From Vogesella mureinivorans (GTDB lineage: Bacteria; Pseudomonadota; Gammaproteobacteria; Burkholderiales; Chromobacteriaceae): a stretch of DNA of 64,000 nucleotides. Position 1 is the stretch's first letter. The number at the start of each line of letters is the position of its first letter. The notes beneath the pieces are model-generated. The model was not told where the DNA came from. It ran no database searches and saw only the letters and a program-made list of their open reading frames with translations. The stretch lies in the NCBI RefSeq assembly GCF_007644035.1, contig NZ_VMTV02000471.1, positions 1 to 64,000 of the forward strand, given 5' to 3'. Below are positions 43,697-52,934 of the stretch, one piece after another. A program made the position numbers and the translations under genes.

Positions 43697-44083
43697 ATGC
43701 CGCACTTTATCCTTGAATGTACCGATAACATCCGCGAACAGGCCGAGCTGCCGGAACTGTTCCGCAAGGCTCACGACTTCCTGATCGGCACCGGCCTGTA
43801 CCCGGTGGCCGGTATCCGTAGCCGTGTCCACTGGCTGGACACCTGGCGCATGGCCGATGGCGAGGCCGACTACGCCTTTGTGCACATGTCGCTGAAAATT
43901 GGTTACGGCCGTAGTGCAGAGGAGCGTGAATACACGGCCCAGGGGCTGTTCGAACTGATCAAGGCGCACTTCCAGCCGCTGTTCGACACCCGCTACCTGG
44001 CCCTGACTTTCGAGCTGAGCGAGCTGCCACAGCAATTGAGCTACAAGCACAACAACGTCCATCAGCGCTTCCGCCAGGTCTGA
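43697..44083 (+). CDS. hpaF: HpaF, 5-carboxymethyl-2-hydroxymuconate delta-isomerase
   Basis: A 128-residue member of the tautomerase/CHMI family. The start MPHFILEC exposes Pro-1, the catalytic base after Met removal. It isomerises 5-carboxymethyl-2-hydroxymuconate before decarboxylation by HpaG. ATG 43697 has GGAG eight bases upstream; a GTG six codons earlier would hide the catalytic proline and is rejected. Order hpaE-hpaD-hpaF is standard. Confidence 0.92.
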   Translation: MPHFILECTDNIREQAELPELFRKAHDFLIGTGLYPVAGIRSRVHWLDTWRMADGEADYAFVHMSLKIGYGRSAEEREYTAQGLFELIKAHFQPLFDTRYLALTFELSELPQQLSYKHNNVHQRFRQV

Positions 44084-44094
44084 GCCCCACCAGC

Positions 44095-45303
44095 ATGAAC
44101 ACGCACACATCCGCACCCGAGCGCCTGATCTGGCTACTTGCCGCTCTGGTCGCATTCGGCCCGCTATCGATCGACCTCTACCTGCCTGCTCTGCCGGCCA
44201 TTGCGGCCAACCTGCACGCCCCGGTCGGGCTGATCCAGCTGACCATCGGCGGCTTTCTGGGCGGGTTCTGTCTGGGCATGCTGCTGTACGGCCCGCTGTC
44301 CGACCGCTACGGCAGACGGCCGGTGCTGCTGCTTGGCATCTCGCTCTACCTGCTGGCCAGCCTGGCTTGCATGTTAGCCGCAAGCGGCGAGCAACTGGTT
44401 GCGCTACGCGTGATACAGGGCATCGGTGGCGGCGCCGGCAGTGTGCTGGGCCGCGCCATGGTACGCGACCTGTTTCCACTGGCACGCGCAGCCCAGGTGC
44501 TGTCTACCTTGCATCTGGTCACCATGATCGCACCCCTGCTGGCCCCGCTTCTCGGCGGCCTGCTATTGCAATGGGCTGGCTGGCGCAGCCTGTTTCTGGC
44601 CCTGACGATCTTTGCCGCACTGATCCTGTGGCGGGTCGCCCTGCGCCTGCCGGAAACCCACCCGCCAGCACAGCGCCATAGCACCGGCCTGGCTAGCGTG
44701 TTTCTGTCTTACCGCTCGGTACTGGCTTGCCGCCACTCGCAAGGCTATCTGCTGGCGCTGGGCCTGACATTCGGCGCGATGTTTGCGTACATCACCGGCT
44801 CGCCGTTTGTGTACATCCATTACTTCGGCGTGCCGGCACAACACTACGGCTGGCTGTTCGGGCTCAACATCGTCGCCGTCATCGCCTTTACCTGGCTGAA
44901 CAAGCGCCTGGCCGTACACGGCAACGCCGACACCTTGCTGCAATGGCAGACCGGCGCCATCGCCATCGCAGGCGCGGCCTTGTGGCTGGCGGGTGCCGGT
45001 TCGCTGATGGCAGTAGTCCTGCCGCTGCTGATTAGCGTTGGCCTCACCGGCTCGGTGGGCGCCAATTGCATGGCCAGGCTGCTGCAACAGCACGCCAGCC
45101 GGGCAGGCGCCGCCATGGCGCTGGCCGCCAGCGGCCAGTTTGCCGCGGGCATGCTGGCCAGCGCTGCCGTAGCCCGGCTGCACGACGGTACCCCGGCCGC
45201 CATGTGTCTGGTAATTGCCCTGTGCGGTGCCGGTGCCTGGCTGAGCCTGCAACTTCAACGCCTGGCGACGCCCGCGTCGTCAGCCACGTCTCCCCCCATG
45301 TGA
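44095..45303 (+). CDS. Bcr/CflA-type MFS transporter within the hpa operon
   Basis: A 402-residue protein with twelve membrane segments. The first helix carries FGPLSIDLYLPALPAI, and the loop LSDRYGRRPVLL is the MFS signature; both are typical of Bcr/CflA drug transporters. It starts 12 bases after hpaF, so it is co-transcribed. E. coli uses HpaX (a different MFS branch) for 4-HPA uptake at a similar place. This protein could export toxic intermediates or import aromatic acids; direction cannot be decided. Confidence 0.85.
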   Translation: MNTHTSAPERLIWLLAALVAFGPLSIDLYLPALPAIAANLHAPVGLIQLTIGGFLGGFCLGMLLYGPLSDRYGRRPVLLLGISLYLLASLACMLAASGEQLVALRVIQGIGGGAGSVLGRAMVRDLFPLARAAQVLSTLHLVTMIAPLLAPLLGGLLLQWAGWRSLFLALTIFAALILWRVALRLPETHPPAQRHSTGLASVFLSYRSVLACRHSQGYLLALGLTFGAMFAYITGSPFVYIHYFGVPAQHYGWLFGLNIVAVIAFTWLNKRLAVHGNADTLLQWQTGAIAIAGAALWLAGAGSLMAVVLPLLISVGLTGSVGANCMARLLQQHASRAGAAMALAASGQFAAGMLASAAVARLHDGTPAAMCLVIALCGAGAWLSLQLQRLATPASSATSPPM

Positions 45304-45312
45304 GCACCCACC

Positions 45313-46785
45313 ATGACACAGAGCAACTTGTTGCAAGACCCCGGCCTGCTGCGTAACCAGGCCTTCATCAACGGCGAATGGGTAGCCGGTGACCACGGCA
45401 CCCGTTTTGCCGTGCACAACCCGGCCACCGGCGACGTGCTGGCCGAGGTAGCCTCGCTGGGCAGTGCCGAGACCCATCGTGCCATCGAAGCGGCCGAAGC
45501 GGCCCTGCCCGCCTGGCGCAACCTGCCAGCCAAGCAACGCTCGCAGATCTTGCGTCGCTGGTTCGAGCTGATGATGCAGCACCAGGAAGACCTGGCGCAG
45601 TTGCTCAGCCTGGAGCAAGGCAAACCGCTACCGGAAAGCCGTGGCGAGATTGCCTACGGGGCCAGCTTCATCGAATGGTTTGCCGAAGAGGCCAAACGCG
45701 CTTACGGCGATGTGATTCCCAGCCCGGCGGCAGACCGTCGGCTGGTCACGCTGAAACAGCCCATCGGCGTGGTGGCCGCGATCACCCCGTGGAACTTCCC
45801 TAATGCCATGATCACCCGCAAGGTGGGCCCGGCGCTGGCGGCCGGTTGCACCGTGGTGGTGAAGCCGGCGGCCGAAACCCCCTTGTCGGCACTGGCCATG
45901 GCCGTGCTGGCAGAGCGTGCCGGCGTGCCGCGCGGCGTGCTCAATATCGTTACCGGCGACCGCGCCAGCGAGATCGGTGCCGAGCTGACTCGCCACCCGG
46001 CGGTACGCAAGCTGTCGTTTACCGGTTCCACCCGCATCGGCAAATTGCTGATGGAACAGTGCGCTGGCACAGTTAAAAAACTGGGGCTGGAACTGGGCGG
46101 CAACGCCCCGTTCATCGTGTTCGACGACGCTGATCTGGACGCCGCCGTGCAGGGTGCCATGGCCAGCAAATTCCGCAATACCGGCCAGACCTGCGTGTGC
46201 GCCAACCGCATCCTTGTACAAGATGGCGTTTACGACGCCTTTGCCGCCAAGTTGGCCGCGGCGGTCAGCCAGATGGCGGTAGGCCCTGCCCACAGCGGCA
46301 ATGTGCAGCAAGGCCCGCTGATCAATGCCAAGGCGGTAGCCAAGGTAGCCGAGCACGTCAACGATGCGGTCAGCCAGGGTGCCTGCGTACTGACTGGCGG
46401 CGCACCACACGCGCTGGGGGGCAACTTCTATCAGCCGACGGTGCTGACCGAGGTCACCGAGCACATGCTGGTAGCGCACGAAGAGACTTTCGGCCCGTTG
46501 GCCCCACTGTTCCGTTTCAAGGACGAAGCGGATGCCATCCGTCTGGCCAATGCCACCGAGTTCGGTCTGGCGGCCTATTTTTATAGCCGTGATGTTGGCC
46601 GCATCTGGCGTGTGGCAGAGGCCATCGAAGCAGGCATGGTGGGCATCAACGAAGGGCTGATTTCTACCGAGGTGGCCCCATTCGGTGGCATCAAGCAGTC
46701 CGGGCTGGGCCGGGAAGGCTCCAAATATGGCCTGGAAGACTTCATGGAAATCAAATACCTGTGCTTCGGCGGCCTGGACCGCTAA
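45313..46785 (+). CDS. gabD: Succinate-semialdehyde dehydrogenase (GabD type)
   Basis: A 490-residue aldehyde dehydrogenase, general base E260 (LELGG), nucleophile C294 with the GQTCVCANR block characteristic of GabD, where the second Cys (C296) can form a redox switch. It oxidises succinate semialdehyde, one of the two products of the HpaI aldolase, to succinate, so its place inside the hpa operon completes the route to central metabolism. It starts 10 bases after the MFS gene stop. Confidence 0.9.
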   Translation: MTQSNLLQDPGLLRNQAFINGEWVAGDHGTRFAVHNPATGDVLAEVASLGSAETHRAIEAAEAALPAWRNLPAKQRSQILRRWFELMMQHQEDLAQLLSLEQGKPLPESRGEIAYGASFIEWFAEEAKRAYGDVIPSPAADRRLVTLKQPIGVVAAITPWNFPNAMITRKVGPALAAGCTVVVKPAAETPLSALAMAVLAERAGVPRGVLNIVTGDRASEIGAELTRHPAVRKLSFTGSTRIGKLLMEQCAGTVKKLGLELGGNAPFIVFDDADLDAAVQGAMASKFRNTGQTCVCANRILVQDGVYDAFAAKLAAAVSQMAVGPAHSGNVQQGPLINAKAVAKVAEHVNDAVSQGACVLTGGAPHALGGNFYQPTVLTEVTEHMLVAHEETFGPLAPLFRFKDEADAIRLANATEFGLAAYFYSRDVGRIWRVAEAIEAGMVGINEGLISTEVAPFGGIKQSGLGREGSKYGLEDFMEIKYLCFGGLDR

Positions 46786-46823
46786 GCCGTCAACGCTATA
46801 GACCTAACTGACAGAGAGACAAC

Positions 46824-47627
46824 ATGCTTAGCCAAGACATCATCGAACAGACTGCCCGCCGCTTGCACCAGGCCGAGCAGGAGCGCCAGCAGATTCGCCA
46901 GATCTCGCTCGAGTACCCGGACATCACCATCGAGGACGCCTACGCCATCCAGCGCTGCTGGGTGGACATGAAACTGGCCGAAGGCCGCGTGGTGAAAGGC
47001 CACAAAATCGGGCTGACTTCCCGCGCCATGCAGATGTCGTCGCAAATTGACGAGCCGGATTACGGCACCTTACTGGACGACATGTTCTTCAACGACGGAG
47101 CCGATATCCCCACCAGCCGCTTCATCGTACCGCGCGTCGAGGTGGAGCTGGCTTTCATTCTGGGCAAGGAACTGAAAGGCCCGAACATCACCCTGTTCGA
47201 CGTCTACAACGCCACCGAGTACGTGATTCCGGCGCTGGAAATCATCGATGCCCGCAGCCAGTCCATCGACCCGGCCAGCGGCCGCCCGCGCAAGGTGTTC
47301 GACACCATTTCCGACAATGCGGCCAACGCCGGCGTGGTCATGGGCGGCCGCCCCATCCGGCCATCCGAGCTGGATCTGCGCTGGGTCCCGGCCCTGATGT
47401 ACCGCAACGGCGTGATTGAAGAATCCGGCGTAGCCGCCGCCGTACTGAACCACCCCGCCAACGGGGTGGCCTGGCTGGCCAACAAACTGGCCCCGTTCGA
47501 CGTTAGCCTGAAACCGGGACAGGTGATTCTGGGCGGCTCGTTTACCCGCCCGGTGGCCGCACGACCAGGGGATACCTTTCATGTGGATTACGGCCCGCTG
47601 GGTGCCATCAGCTGCCGCTTTGTCTAA
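46824..47627 (+). CDS. hpaH: HpaH, 2-oxo-hept-4-ene-1,7-dioate hydratase
   Basis: A 267-residue hydratase of the MhpD/HpaH (FAH-related) family. Family blocks include [47 protein letters not shown] and [18 protein letters not shown]-like sequence. It hydrates 2-oxohept-4-ene-1,7-dioate to the 4-hydroxy compound cleaved by HpaI. GAGAGA lies before ATG 46824. It is followed by hpaI after 12 bases. Confidence 0.93.
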   Translation: MLSQDIIEQTARRLHQAEQERQQIRQISLEYPDITIEDAYAIQRCWVDMKLAEGRVVKGHKIGLTSRAMQMSSQIDEPDYGTLLDDMFFNDGADIPTSRFIVPRVEVELAFILGKELKGPNITLFDVYNATEYVIPALEIIDARSQSIDPASGRPRKVFDTISDNAANAGVVMGGRPIRPSELDLRWVPALMYRNGVIEESGVAAAVLNHPANGVAWLANKLAPFDVSLKPGQVILGGSFTRPVAARPGDTFHVDYGPLGAISCRFV

Positions 47628-47639
47628 CAGGAGACCACG

Positions 47640-48443
47640 ATGCAAAACCCGCGCAACCACTTCAAGGCCGCGCTAAAGGCCGGCGAGGTCCAGATTGGTC
47701 TGTGGCTGGGCCTGGCCGATGCCTACTGTGCCGAACTGCTGGCCGGCACCGGCTTCGACTGGCTACTGATCGACGGCGAGCACGCCCCCAACGAACTACA
47801 GGGCATGCTGGCACAGCTGCAGGCCATTGCCCCCTACCCTAGCCACCCGATCGTGCGCCCGGTCTGGAACGACCCGGTGCGCATCAAGCAGATCCTGGAT
47901 ATCGGCGCACAAACCCTGCTGCTGCCCATGGTGCAAAGCGCCGCCGAAGCCGAGCAAGCCGTGGCGGCCACGCGTTACCCGCCGCACGGTATCCGCGGTG
48001 TGGGTAGCGCATTGGCTCGGGCCTCGCGCTGGAACCGTATCCCCGACTACCTGCACGCCTGCGAGCAGGAGATCTGCGTACTGGTGCAGATCGAGACCCG
48101 AGCCGGCCTAGCCGCGCTGGATGCCATCGCCGCCACCGAAGGCGTGGATGGCGTGTTCATCGGCCCGGCCGACCTTTCTGCCGACATGGGTTACCTGGGT
48201 CAGCCGACGCACCCGGCAGTCCAAGCCGCCATTGAAGATGCCATCCGTCGCATCCGCGCCCATGGCAAGGCTCCCGGCATCCTGATGGCAGATGAGAAGC
48301 TGGCCCGTCATTACATTGCGCAGGGGGCGCAATTCGTGGCGGTCGGCGTGGACACCACCTTGCTGGCACGCAGTGCCGAAGCGCTGGCCGCCCGCTACCG
48401 CGACACGCTCGCACCGGCCCCCCAGGCCAGCAGCGTGTATTAA
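47640..48443 (+). CDS. hpaI: HpaI, 4-hydroxy-2-oxoheptanedioate aldolase
   Basis: A 267-residue class II (metal-dependent) aldolase. The catalytic His is H48 (LIDGEHAPN) and the metal ligands are expected in VQIETRAGL (about 147-155) and [10 protein letters not shown] (about 176-185). It splits 4-hydroxy-2-oxoheptanedioate into pyruvate and succinate semialdehyde, the latter used by the gabD product. CAGGAGA lies before ATG 47640. The last gene of the meta-cleavage operon; a terminator follows at 48541. Confidence 0.93.
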   Translation: MQNPRNHFKAALKAGEVQIGLWLGLADAYCAELLAGTGFDWLLIDGEHAPNELQGMLAQLQAIAPYPSHPIVRPVWNDPVRIKQILDIGAQTLLLPMVQSAAEAEQAVAATRYPPHGIRGVGSALARASRWNRIPDYLHACEQEICVLVQIETRAGLAALDAIAATEGVDGVFIGPADLSADMGYLGQPTHPAVQAAIEDAIRRIRAHGKAPGILMADEKLARHYIAQGAQFVAVGVDTTLLARSAEALAARYRDTLAPAPQASSVY

Positions 48444-48540
48444 ACCCGGCAGGCCGGTGCCTGCACCGGTTAGCCTGCTGCCTCCCCGTGGCAGCGTCAC
48501 TGACAACGGCAGGCCGTTGTTCGCAGGTGCTTCCTCTTTT

Positions 48541-48566
48541 TACCGGCCTCGTGCCGGTATTTTTTT
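48541..48566 (+). terminator. Rho-independent terminator of the hpaG1-hpaI operon
   Basis: TACCGGC at 48541-48547 pairs with GCCGGTA at 48553-48559 around CTCGT, followed by a run of T residues (48560-48566). It separates the meta-cleavage operon from the hydroxylase operon. Confidence 0.85.
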
Positions 48567-48637
48567 GCCCGCTTTTCACCGTGTATCGAACGATGCCTCC
48601 TGGGTGCACCACCCGATCAAAAAACGATGAAAAGTAC

Positions 48638-48659
48638 AAATTTACACCCGAAAGTTACA
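48638..48659 (+). promoter_or_regulatory. Direct repeats before the hydroxylase genes, candidate HpaA site
   Basis: AAATTTACA at 48638-48646 and AAAGTTACA at 48651-48659 are near-identical and 13 bases apart, about 130 bases before the oxygenase start. AraC-family proteins often bind such direct repeats. The link to HpaA is inference. Confidence 0.4.
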
Positions 48660-48787
48660 TTTCAACCGCGATTGACGCTCCGCATAATGCAGTCACAGCC
48701 AACGCCACAGATAGCCGGCCCAACCCGGCAACGCCCGATACGGGCCAAGGCTGGCGAGACCACGACACATCATGGAGAGAGATGATC

Positions 48788-49957
48788 ATGAACAAGCACA
48801 ATCCTTTGCTGGAAAAACTGCGTACCATCCTGCCGGCGATTGCGGCCAACGCCCAGCGCGCGGAAGAAGAGCGCAAAGTACCAGACGAAAACATCAGATT
48901 GCTGAAAAGCATTGGTATGCATCGCGCCTTCCAGCCCAAGCAATACGGTGGTCTGGAAATCTCCCTGCCCGAGTTTGCCGACTGCGTGGCCGCCCTGGCC
49001 GGCGCCTGCGGTGGCACCGCGTGGGCGTTCAGCTTGCTGTGTACCCACAGCCACCAACTAGCCATGTTCTCGCCGCAGCTGCAGCAAGAAGTCTGGGGTA
49101 ATAACCCGGATGCCACCGCCAGCAGCAGCATTGCCCCGTTCAGCCAGATCGAAGAGGCCGACGGCGGCGTGTATCTGAGTGGCGAGATGGGCTGGAGCAG
49201 TGGCTGTGACCACGCCGAGTGGGCCATCGTGGGCATGCGCCGCAAGAACAGCGAAGGCGAGCTGGTCTACAGCTTTGGCGTCCTGCCGCGCAGCGACTAC
49301 GAGATTCGCGACAACTGGTTCTCGATGGGCATGAAAGGGAGTGGTTCCAAGACACTGGTGATCCGCAACGCCTTTATCCCGAATCACCGTATCGAGGCGG
49401 CCAAAGACATGATGGAAGGTCGCTCCAGCGGCTTTGACCTCTACCCGGACAGCGCCATTTTCTACACCCCGTACCGCCCCTACTTTGCCAGTGGCTTTGC
49501 CGCCATTAGCTTGGGCGTCGCAGAACGCATGCTGCAAGCGTTCAAGGAAAAAACCCAGAACCGTGTACGGGCCTACACCGGTGCCAGCGTCGGCACCGCC
49601 ACCCCAGCCCTGATGCGCCTGGCAGAGTCCACCCACCAAGTAGCGGCGGCACGTGCATTCCTGGAAAAAACCTGGCAAGACCACGCCGAGCACGGCCGCC
49701 GTCATCAATACCCCACGCGTGAAACCCTGACCTACTGGCGTACCAATCAGGCCTACGCCGTGAAGATGTGCATTGCCGCTGTTGACCGCCTGTTCGGTGC
49801 ATCAGGCGCCGCTAGCTGGATGGAAGGGAACGAATTGCAGCGTCTGTTCCGCGACTCGCACATGACCGGCGCCCACGCCTATACCGACTACGACGTCTGC
49901 TCCCAGATCCTGGGGCGTGAGCTGATGGGGCTGGAACCGGACCCGACCATGGTCTGA
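48788..49957 (+). CDS. 4-hydroxyphenylacetate 3-hydroxylase, oxygenase component (acyl-CoA-dehydrogenase fold, C2 type)
   Basis: A 389-residue group D flavin monooxygenase with the acyl-CoA dehydrogenase fold (HsaA / Acinetobacter C2-HPAH type), not the E. coli HpaB family. Features include RAFQPKQYGGLEISLPEFA, ACGGTAWAFSLLCTHSHQLA, GEMGWSSGCDHAEW and DWFSMGMKGSGSKT-like blocks and the C-terminal RLFRDSHMTGAHAYTDYD. It uses reduced flavin from the next gene product to hydroxylate 4-HPA to homoprotocatechuate. GGAGAGAG precedes two in-frame ATGs (48782, 48788); I chose the second for spacing. The frame open to 48488 is rejected. Confidence 0.85.
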   Translation: MNKHNPLLEKLRTILPAIAANAQRAEEERKVPDENIRLLKSIGMHRAFQPKQYGGLEISLPEFADCVAALAGACGGTAWAFSLLCTHSHQLAMFSPQLQQEVWGNNPDATASSSIAPFSQIEEADGGVYLSGEMGWSSGCDHAEWAIVGMRRKNSEGELVYSFGVLPRSDYEIRDNWFSMGMKGSGSKTLVIRNAFIPNHRIEAAKDMMEGRSSGFDLYPDSAIFYTPYRPYFASGFAAISLGVAERMLQAFKEKTQNRVRAYTGASVGTATPALMRLAESTHQVAAARAFLEKTWQDHAEHGRRHQYPTRETLTYWRTNQAYAVKMCIAAVDRLFGASGAASWMEGNELQRLFRDSHMTGAHAYTDYDVCSQILGRELMGLEPDPTMV

Positions 49958-50959
<1,002 letters not shown>

Positions 50960-50968
50960 ACGAGACGG

Positions 50969-50993
50969 ACCATCACCTTGCAAAGGTGATGGT
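50969..50993 (+). terminator. Terminator hairpin after the hydroxylase operon
   Basis: ACCATCACCTT at 50969-50979 pairs perfectly with AAGGTGATGGT at 50983-50993 around a GCA loop, 10 bases after the reductase stop. No long T-run follows. Confidence 0.65.
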
Positions 50994-51014
50994 TCAGTCC
51001 AGTGAGACTGATGA

Positions 51015-51040
51015 GGTATCTAGAAAAGTGGGGGCGATTC
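51015..51040. repeat. IS3-family-like terminal repeat remnant (left)
   Basis: This 26-base segment ends in GGGGGCGATTCA and matches the inverted complement of 58986-59011 at 20 of 26 positions. Ends reading TGAaTCGCCCC-like are typical of IS3-family elements. No transposase remains beside it, so it is a scar at best. Confidence 0.35.
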
Positions 51041-51327
51041 AGCCAGTTCTTCGCGGTAGCCACCACTACCGCGCCCAACACGATGAATAAAGCTCCTGCC
51101 AGTACACGTGGGTCATCCAGAGCGCTCCATTCCCGAAACACCAGTGCCGAGACCGCCAAGGCGACAAGTGCGTTGGCGTTGGTGAGCGGAGTAATGATGG
51201 AAACAGGTACGCCCAGTGTGGAGATGGAATAGGCCATGGAACCAATGGCGGTAGCTCATGCCAAGCCCATGAATACTGCATACATTTGCGCGCGTGGGCG
51301 ACTCGACCAGCCGCCGCCCAGCGAGGG
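51041..51327 (-). pseudogene. Broken EamA/DMT-family transporter gene
   Basis: On the minus strand the frame gives the C-terminal part of an EamA-type (DMT) transporter: QMYAVFMGLA, then a TGA at 51256-51258 where the family has Trp, then ATAIGSMAYSISTLGVPVS and IITPLTNANALVAL. The 5' part is cut by an IS5-family fragment at about 51328, and the 3' end runs into an IS3-like terminal sequence at 51015-51040. It is therefore a triply damaged gene. It marks the left border of the foreign segment and belonged either to the host chromosome or to an earlier insertion. Confidence 0.75.
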
Positions 51328-51406
51328 TTGGTACTTGGGAGGAAGGGGCTTGCTCATACGGTCATTCTACCGGACGAACGCAAGCCCTGATTTGTGCAAC
51401 AAAGCC
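51328..51406 (-). mobile_element. IS5-family end fragment
   Basis: These bases match, with two mismatches in the compared 73, the transposase-start end of the complete IS5 element at 57956-58985, including the first codons MSKPLPPKYQ and the terminal CTGATTTGTGCAAC. The following AAAGCC (51401-51406) completes the inverted repeat seen at the left end of the complete copy. Only this end survives. Confidence 0.8.
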
Positions 51407-51440
51407 TCAAAAACCCCATAAACAATGCGTGCTTAATCAT

Positions 51441-52934
51441 TCAGGATTCATTATCGACGTCGCTATGATTGTTCAGCCCGCTGTACTGTAAGAATGGGCA
51501 ACCTTCCTCGAAGGTGGCCGGTTTGGCTCGGTCGTCTCTCTGTGAGAATTTCCCACGCCCCCCGTAACGTCTTCTGGCCATAGAGCTTTGAATGAGCTTA
51601 TGCGCTATATCCAAATGCTTCGGCTGAGTTGAAATAACACCTATAGGCACCCATAAGCCATTACTACCTGGGAGAGATAGGTGATACACCGCAACCATAA
51701 ATGCGGTTGGATACAACAGCAACTCCACCCTGCCATCCATTAAAGGTTCATCCTTCATTGCTGGTCGGGAGAAATGAAGTTCGTTTAGCAAGGGAACTCG
51801 AAACTGGGAAATGACCTCGTTCTCTTGGCCTTGTTCGGCCCTCGCAAAGAGAAAAAGCGAGTCGGTATTTCCGGAAAGCTTGAGGACGTTTGTAAACTGG
51901 GCCACTGCTTTGGCAAATGACTCACCACGTCCCCACAGTTCATAATCAGGTGCCAACCAAGCCAAAGATGTCAGTAGTCGCCCATGACGGCGCTTGCCTT
52001 CACGCCGATCTCGTACACGGTTAACAATCCGCTCTACATTTTCGTGAAGATAGACGTTCCCGAAGAAAGGGTCTACCCCCTTGGGGTACTTCGCATTTCG
52101 TGTGATGTGTACGTCTGCTAGGTACCCAACCAAGTCAAACCTCTTACCCGTCAAATACTGGCCCATCAGTTTCAAGTCAAATGTCTCGATGAACTCCTCC
52201 AACCCAGGTGCTCCAAGCGTAATGGTCGTGGGAATGGCAGCGGTCACCTGTTCGTTAACGAATTGAACCAATTCAGGCGGTGCAATTCGTTCAAAGGTCT
52301 CATCTATTCTTCTTTCAACCTGTCCATCTTGGTCAATCGCAAATGAAACCGGGATAGGCAGATAACTTCGCTTCTTGCTTTCAATATCCTCCACGGAATG
52401 GACACCGAAGGACTTGTCTCGCAAGTCATCTCGCATTGAAGCAATTTCAGGGTAGCGAGTCCTGTAGGCTTGCCTTGCCCTCTCCTTGCTCTCACCCAGA
52501 ACCTCGTCCTCCGCATTCAACTTAATGATGTTGTCGGTGATTGGCTCACCAATCACAGAGCGAAGTGGGGTAAAGGAAATTAGGTCAAAGGTAACTGTAT
52601 CCTTCTTAAGCTCGACCTTGTTAAATCGAGGGTGATCGCCACCAGCTTCCTCGAACCGCTCGATGGCAAACAGGCTGAGTTGTACATCTTCGTCGACTAG
52701 GTCGATGAGACCTTGCCGTGACAACGATTCCACAACGGATAACGCTTCACTGTCGGTAAAGCCGAAGTAGTCCCGGAGCGCCGGAATCGAAACCCTGTCG
52801 CAGACTCGAAGTAAGCGAAGAACGAACTCTGTGACAACAGGTAAGCGCTCATCTAATGCGATGTATGCTTCGACACGGAAAGTCTCGATGGGGAGACCAA
52901 ATGTTACGCGATTAAATTCTGACGGAATGGTCAT
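51441..52934 (-). CDS. Uncharacterised partner protein of the NERD-kinase-helicase protein
   Basis: A 497-residue soluble protein that I do not recognise. Residues of about 28-85 look like a winged-helix domain (FVLRLLRVCDRVSIPALRDY, then DSEALSVVESLSRQGLIDLV), in line with DNA or protein binding. The rest alternates helices and strands; the C-terminal block MDGRVELLLYPTAFMVAVYH is hydrophobic beta. No nuclease motif (HKD, PD-ExK, HNH) or Walker motif could be found. Its ATG directly follows the TAG of the 1633-residue gene with no gap, so the two are surely translated together and probably form one system. Base composition is lower in GC than the chromosome to the left. Serving as sensor or target adaptor is speculation. 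Confidence 0.75.
   Translation of the reverse strand: MTIPSEFNRVTFGLPIETFRVEAYIALDERLPVVTEFVLRLLRVCDRVSIPALRDYFGFTDSEALSVVESLSRQGLIDLVDEDVQLSLFAIERFEEAGGDHPRFNKVELKKDTVTFDLISFTPLRSVIGEPITDNIIKLNAEDEVLGESKERARQAYRTRYPEIASMRDDLRDKSFGVHSVEDIESKKRSYLPIPVSFAIDQDGQVERRIDETFERIAPPELVQFVNEQVTAAIPTTITLGAPGLEEFIETFDLKLMGQYLTGKRFDLVGYLADVHITRNAKYPKGVDPFFGNVYLHENVERIVNRVRDRREGKRRHGRLLTSLAWLAPDYELWGRGESFAKAVAQFTNVLKLSGNTDSLFLFARAEQGQENEVISQFRVPLLNELHFSRPAMKDEPLMDGRVELLLYPTAFMVAVYHLSLPGSNGLWVPIGVISTQPKHLDIAHKLIQSSMARRRYGGRGKFSQRDDRAKPATFEEGCPFLQYSGLNNHSDVDNES

Noticed and set aside
41216-44485. Two long minus-strand frames (about 519 and 568 codons)
   Set aside because: They are antisense to hpaE and to hpaD/hpaF, whose sense-strand motifs and ribosome-binding sites are clear.
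51441-52934. PLD (HKD) nuclease in the partner protein, which would make the locus a standard Mokosh system
   Set aside because: No H-x-K-x4-D motif is present anywhere in the 497 residues.
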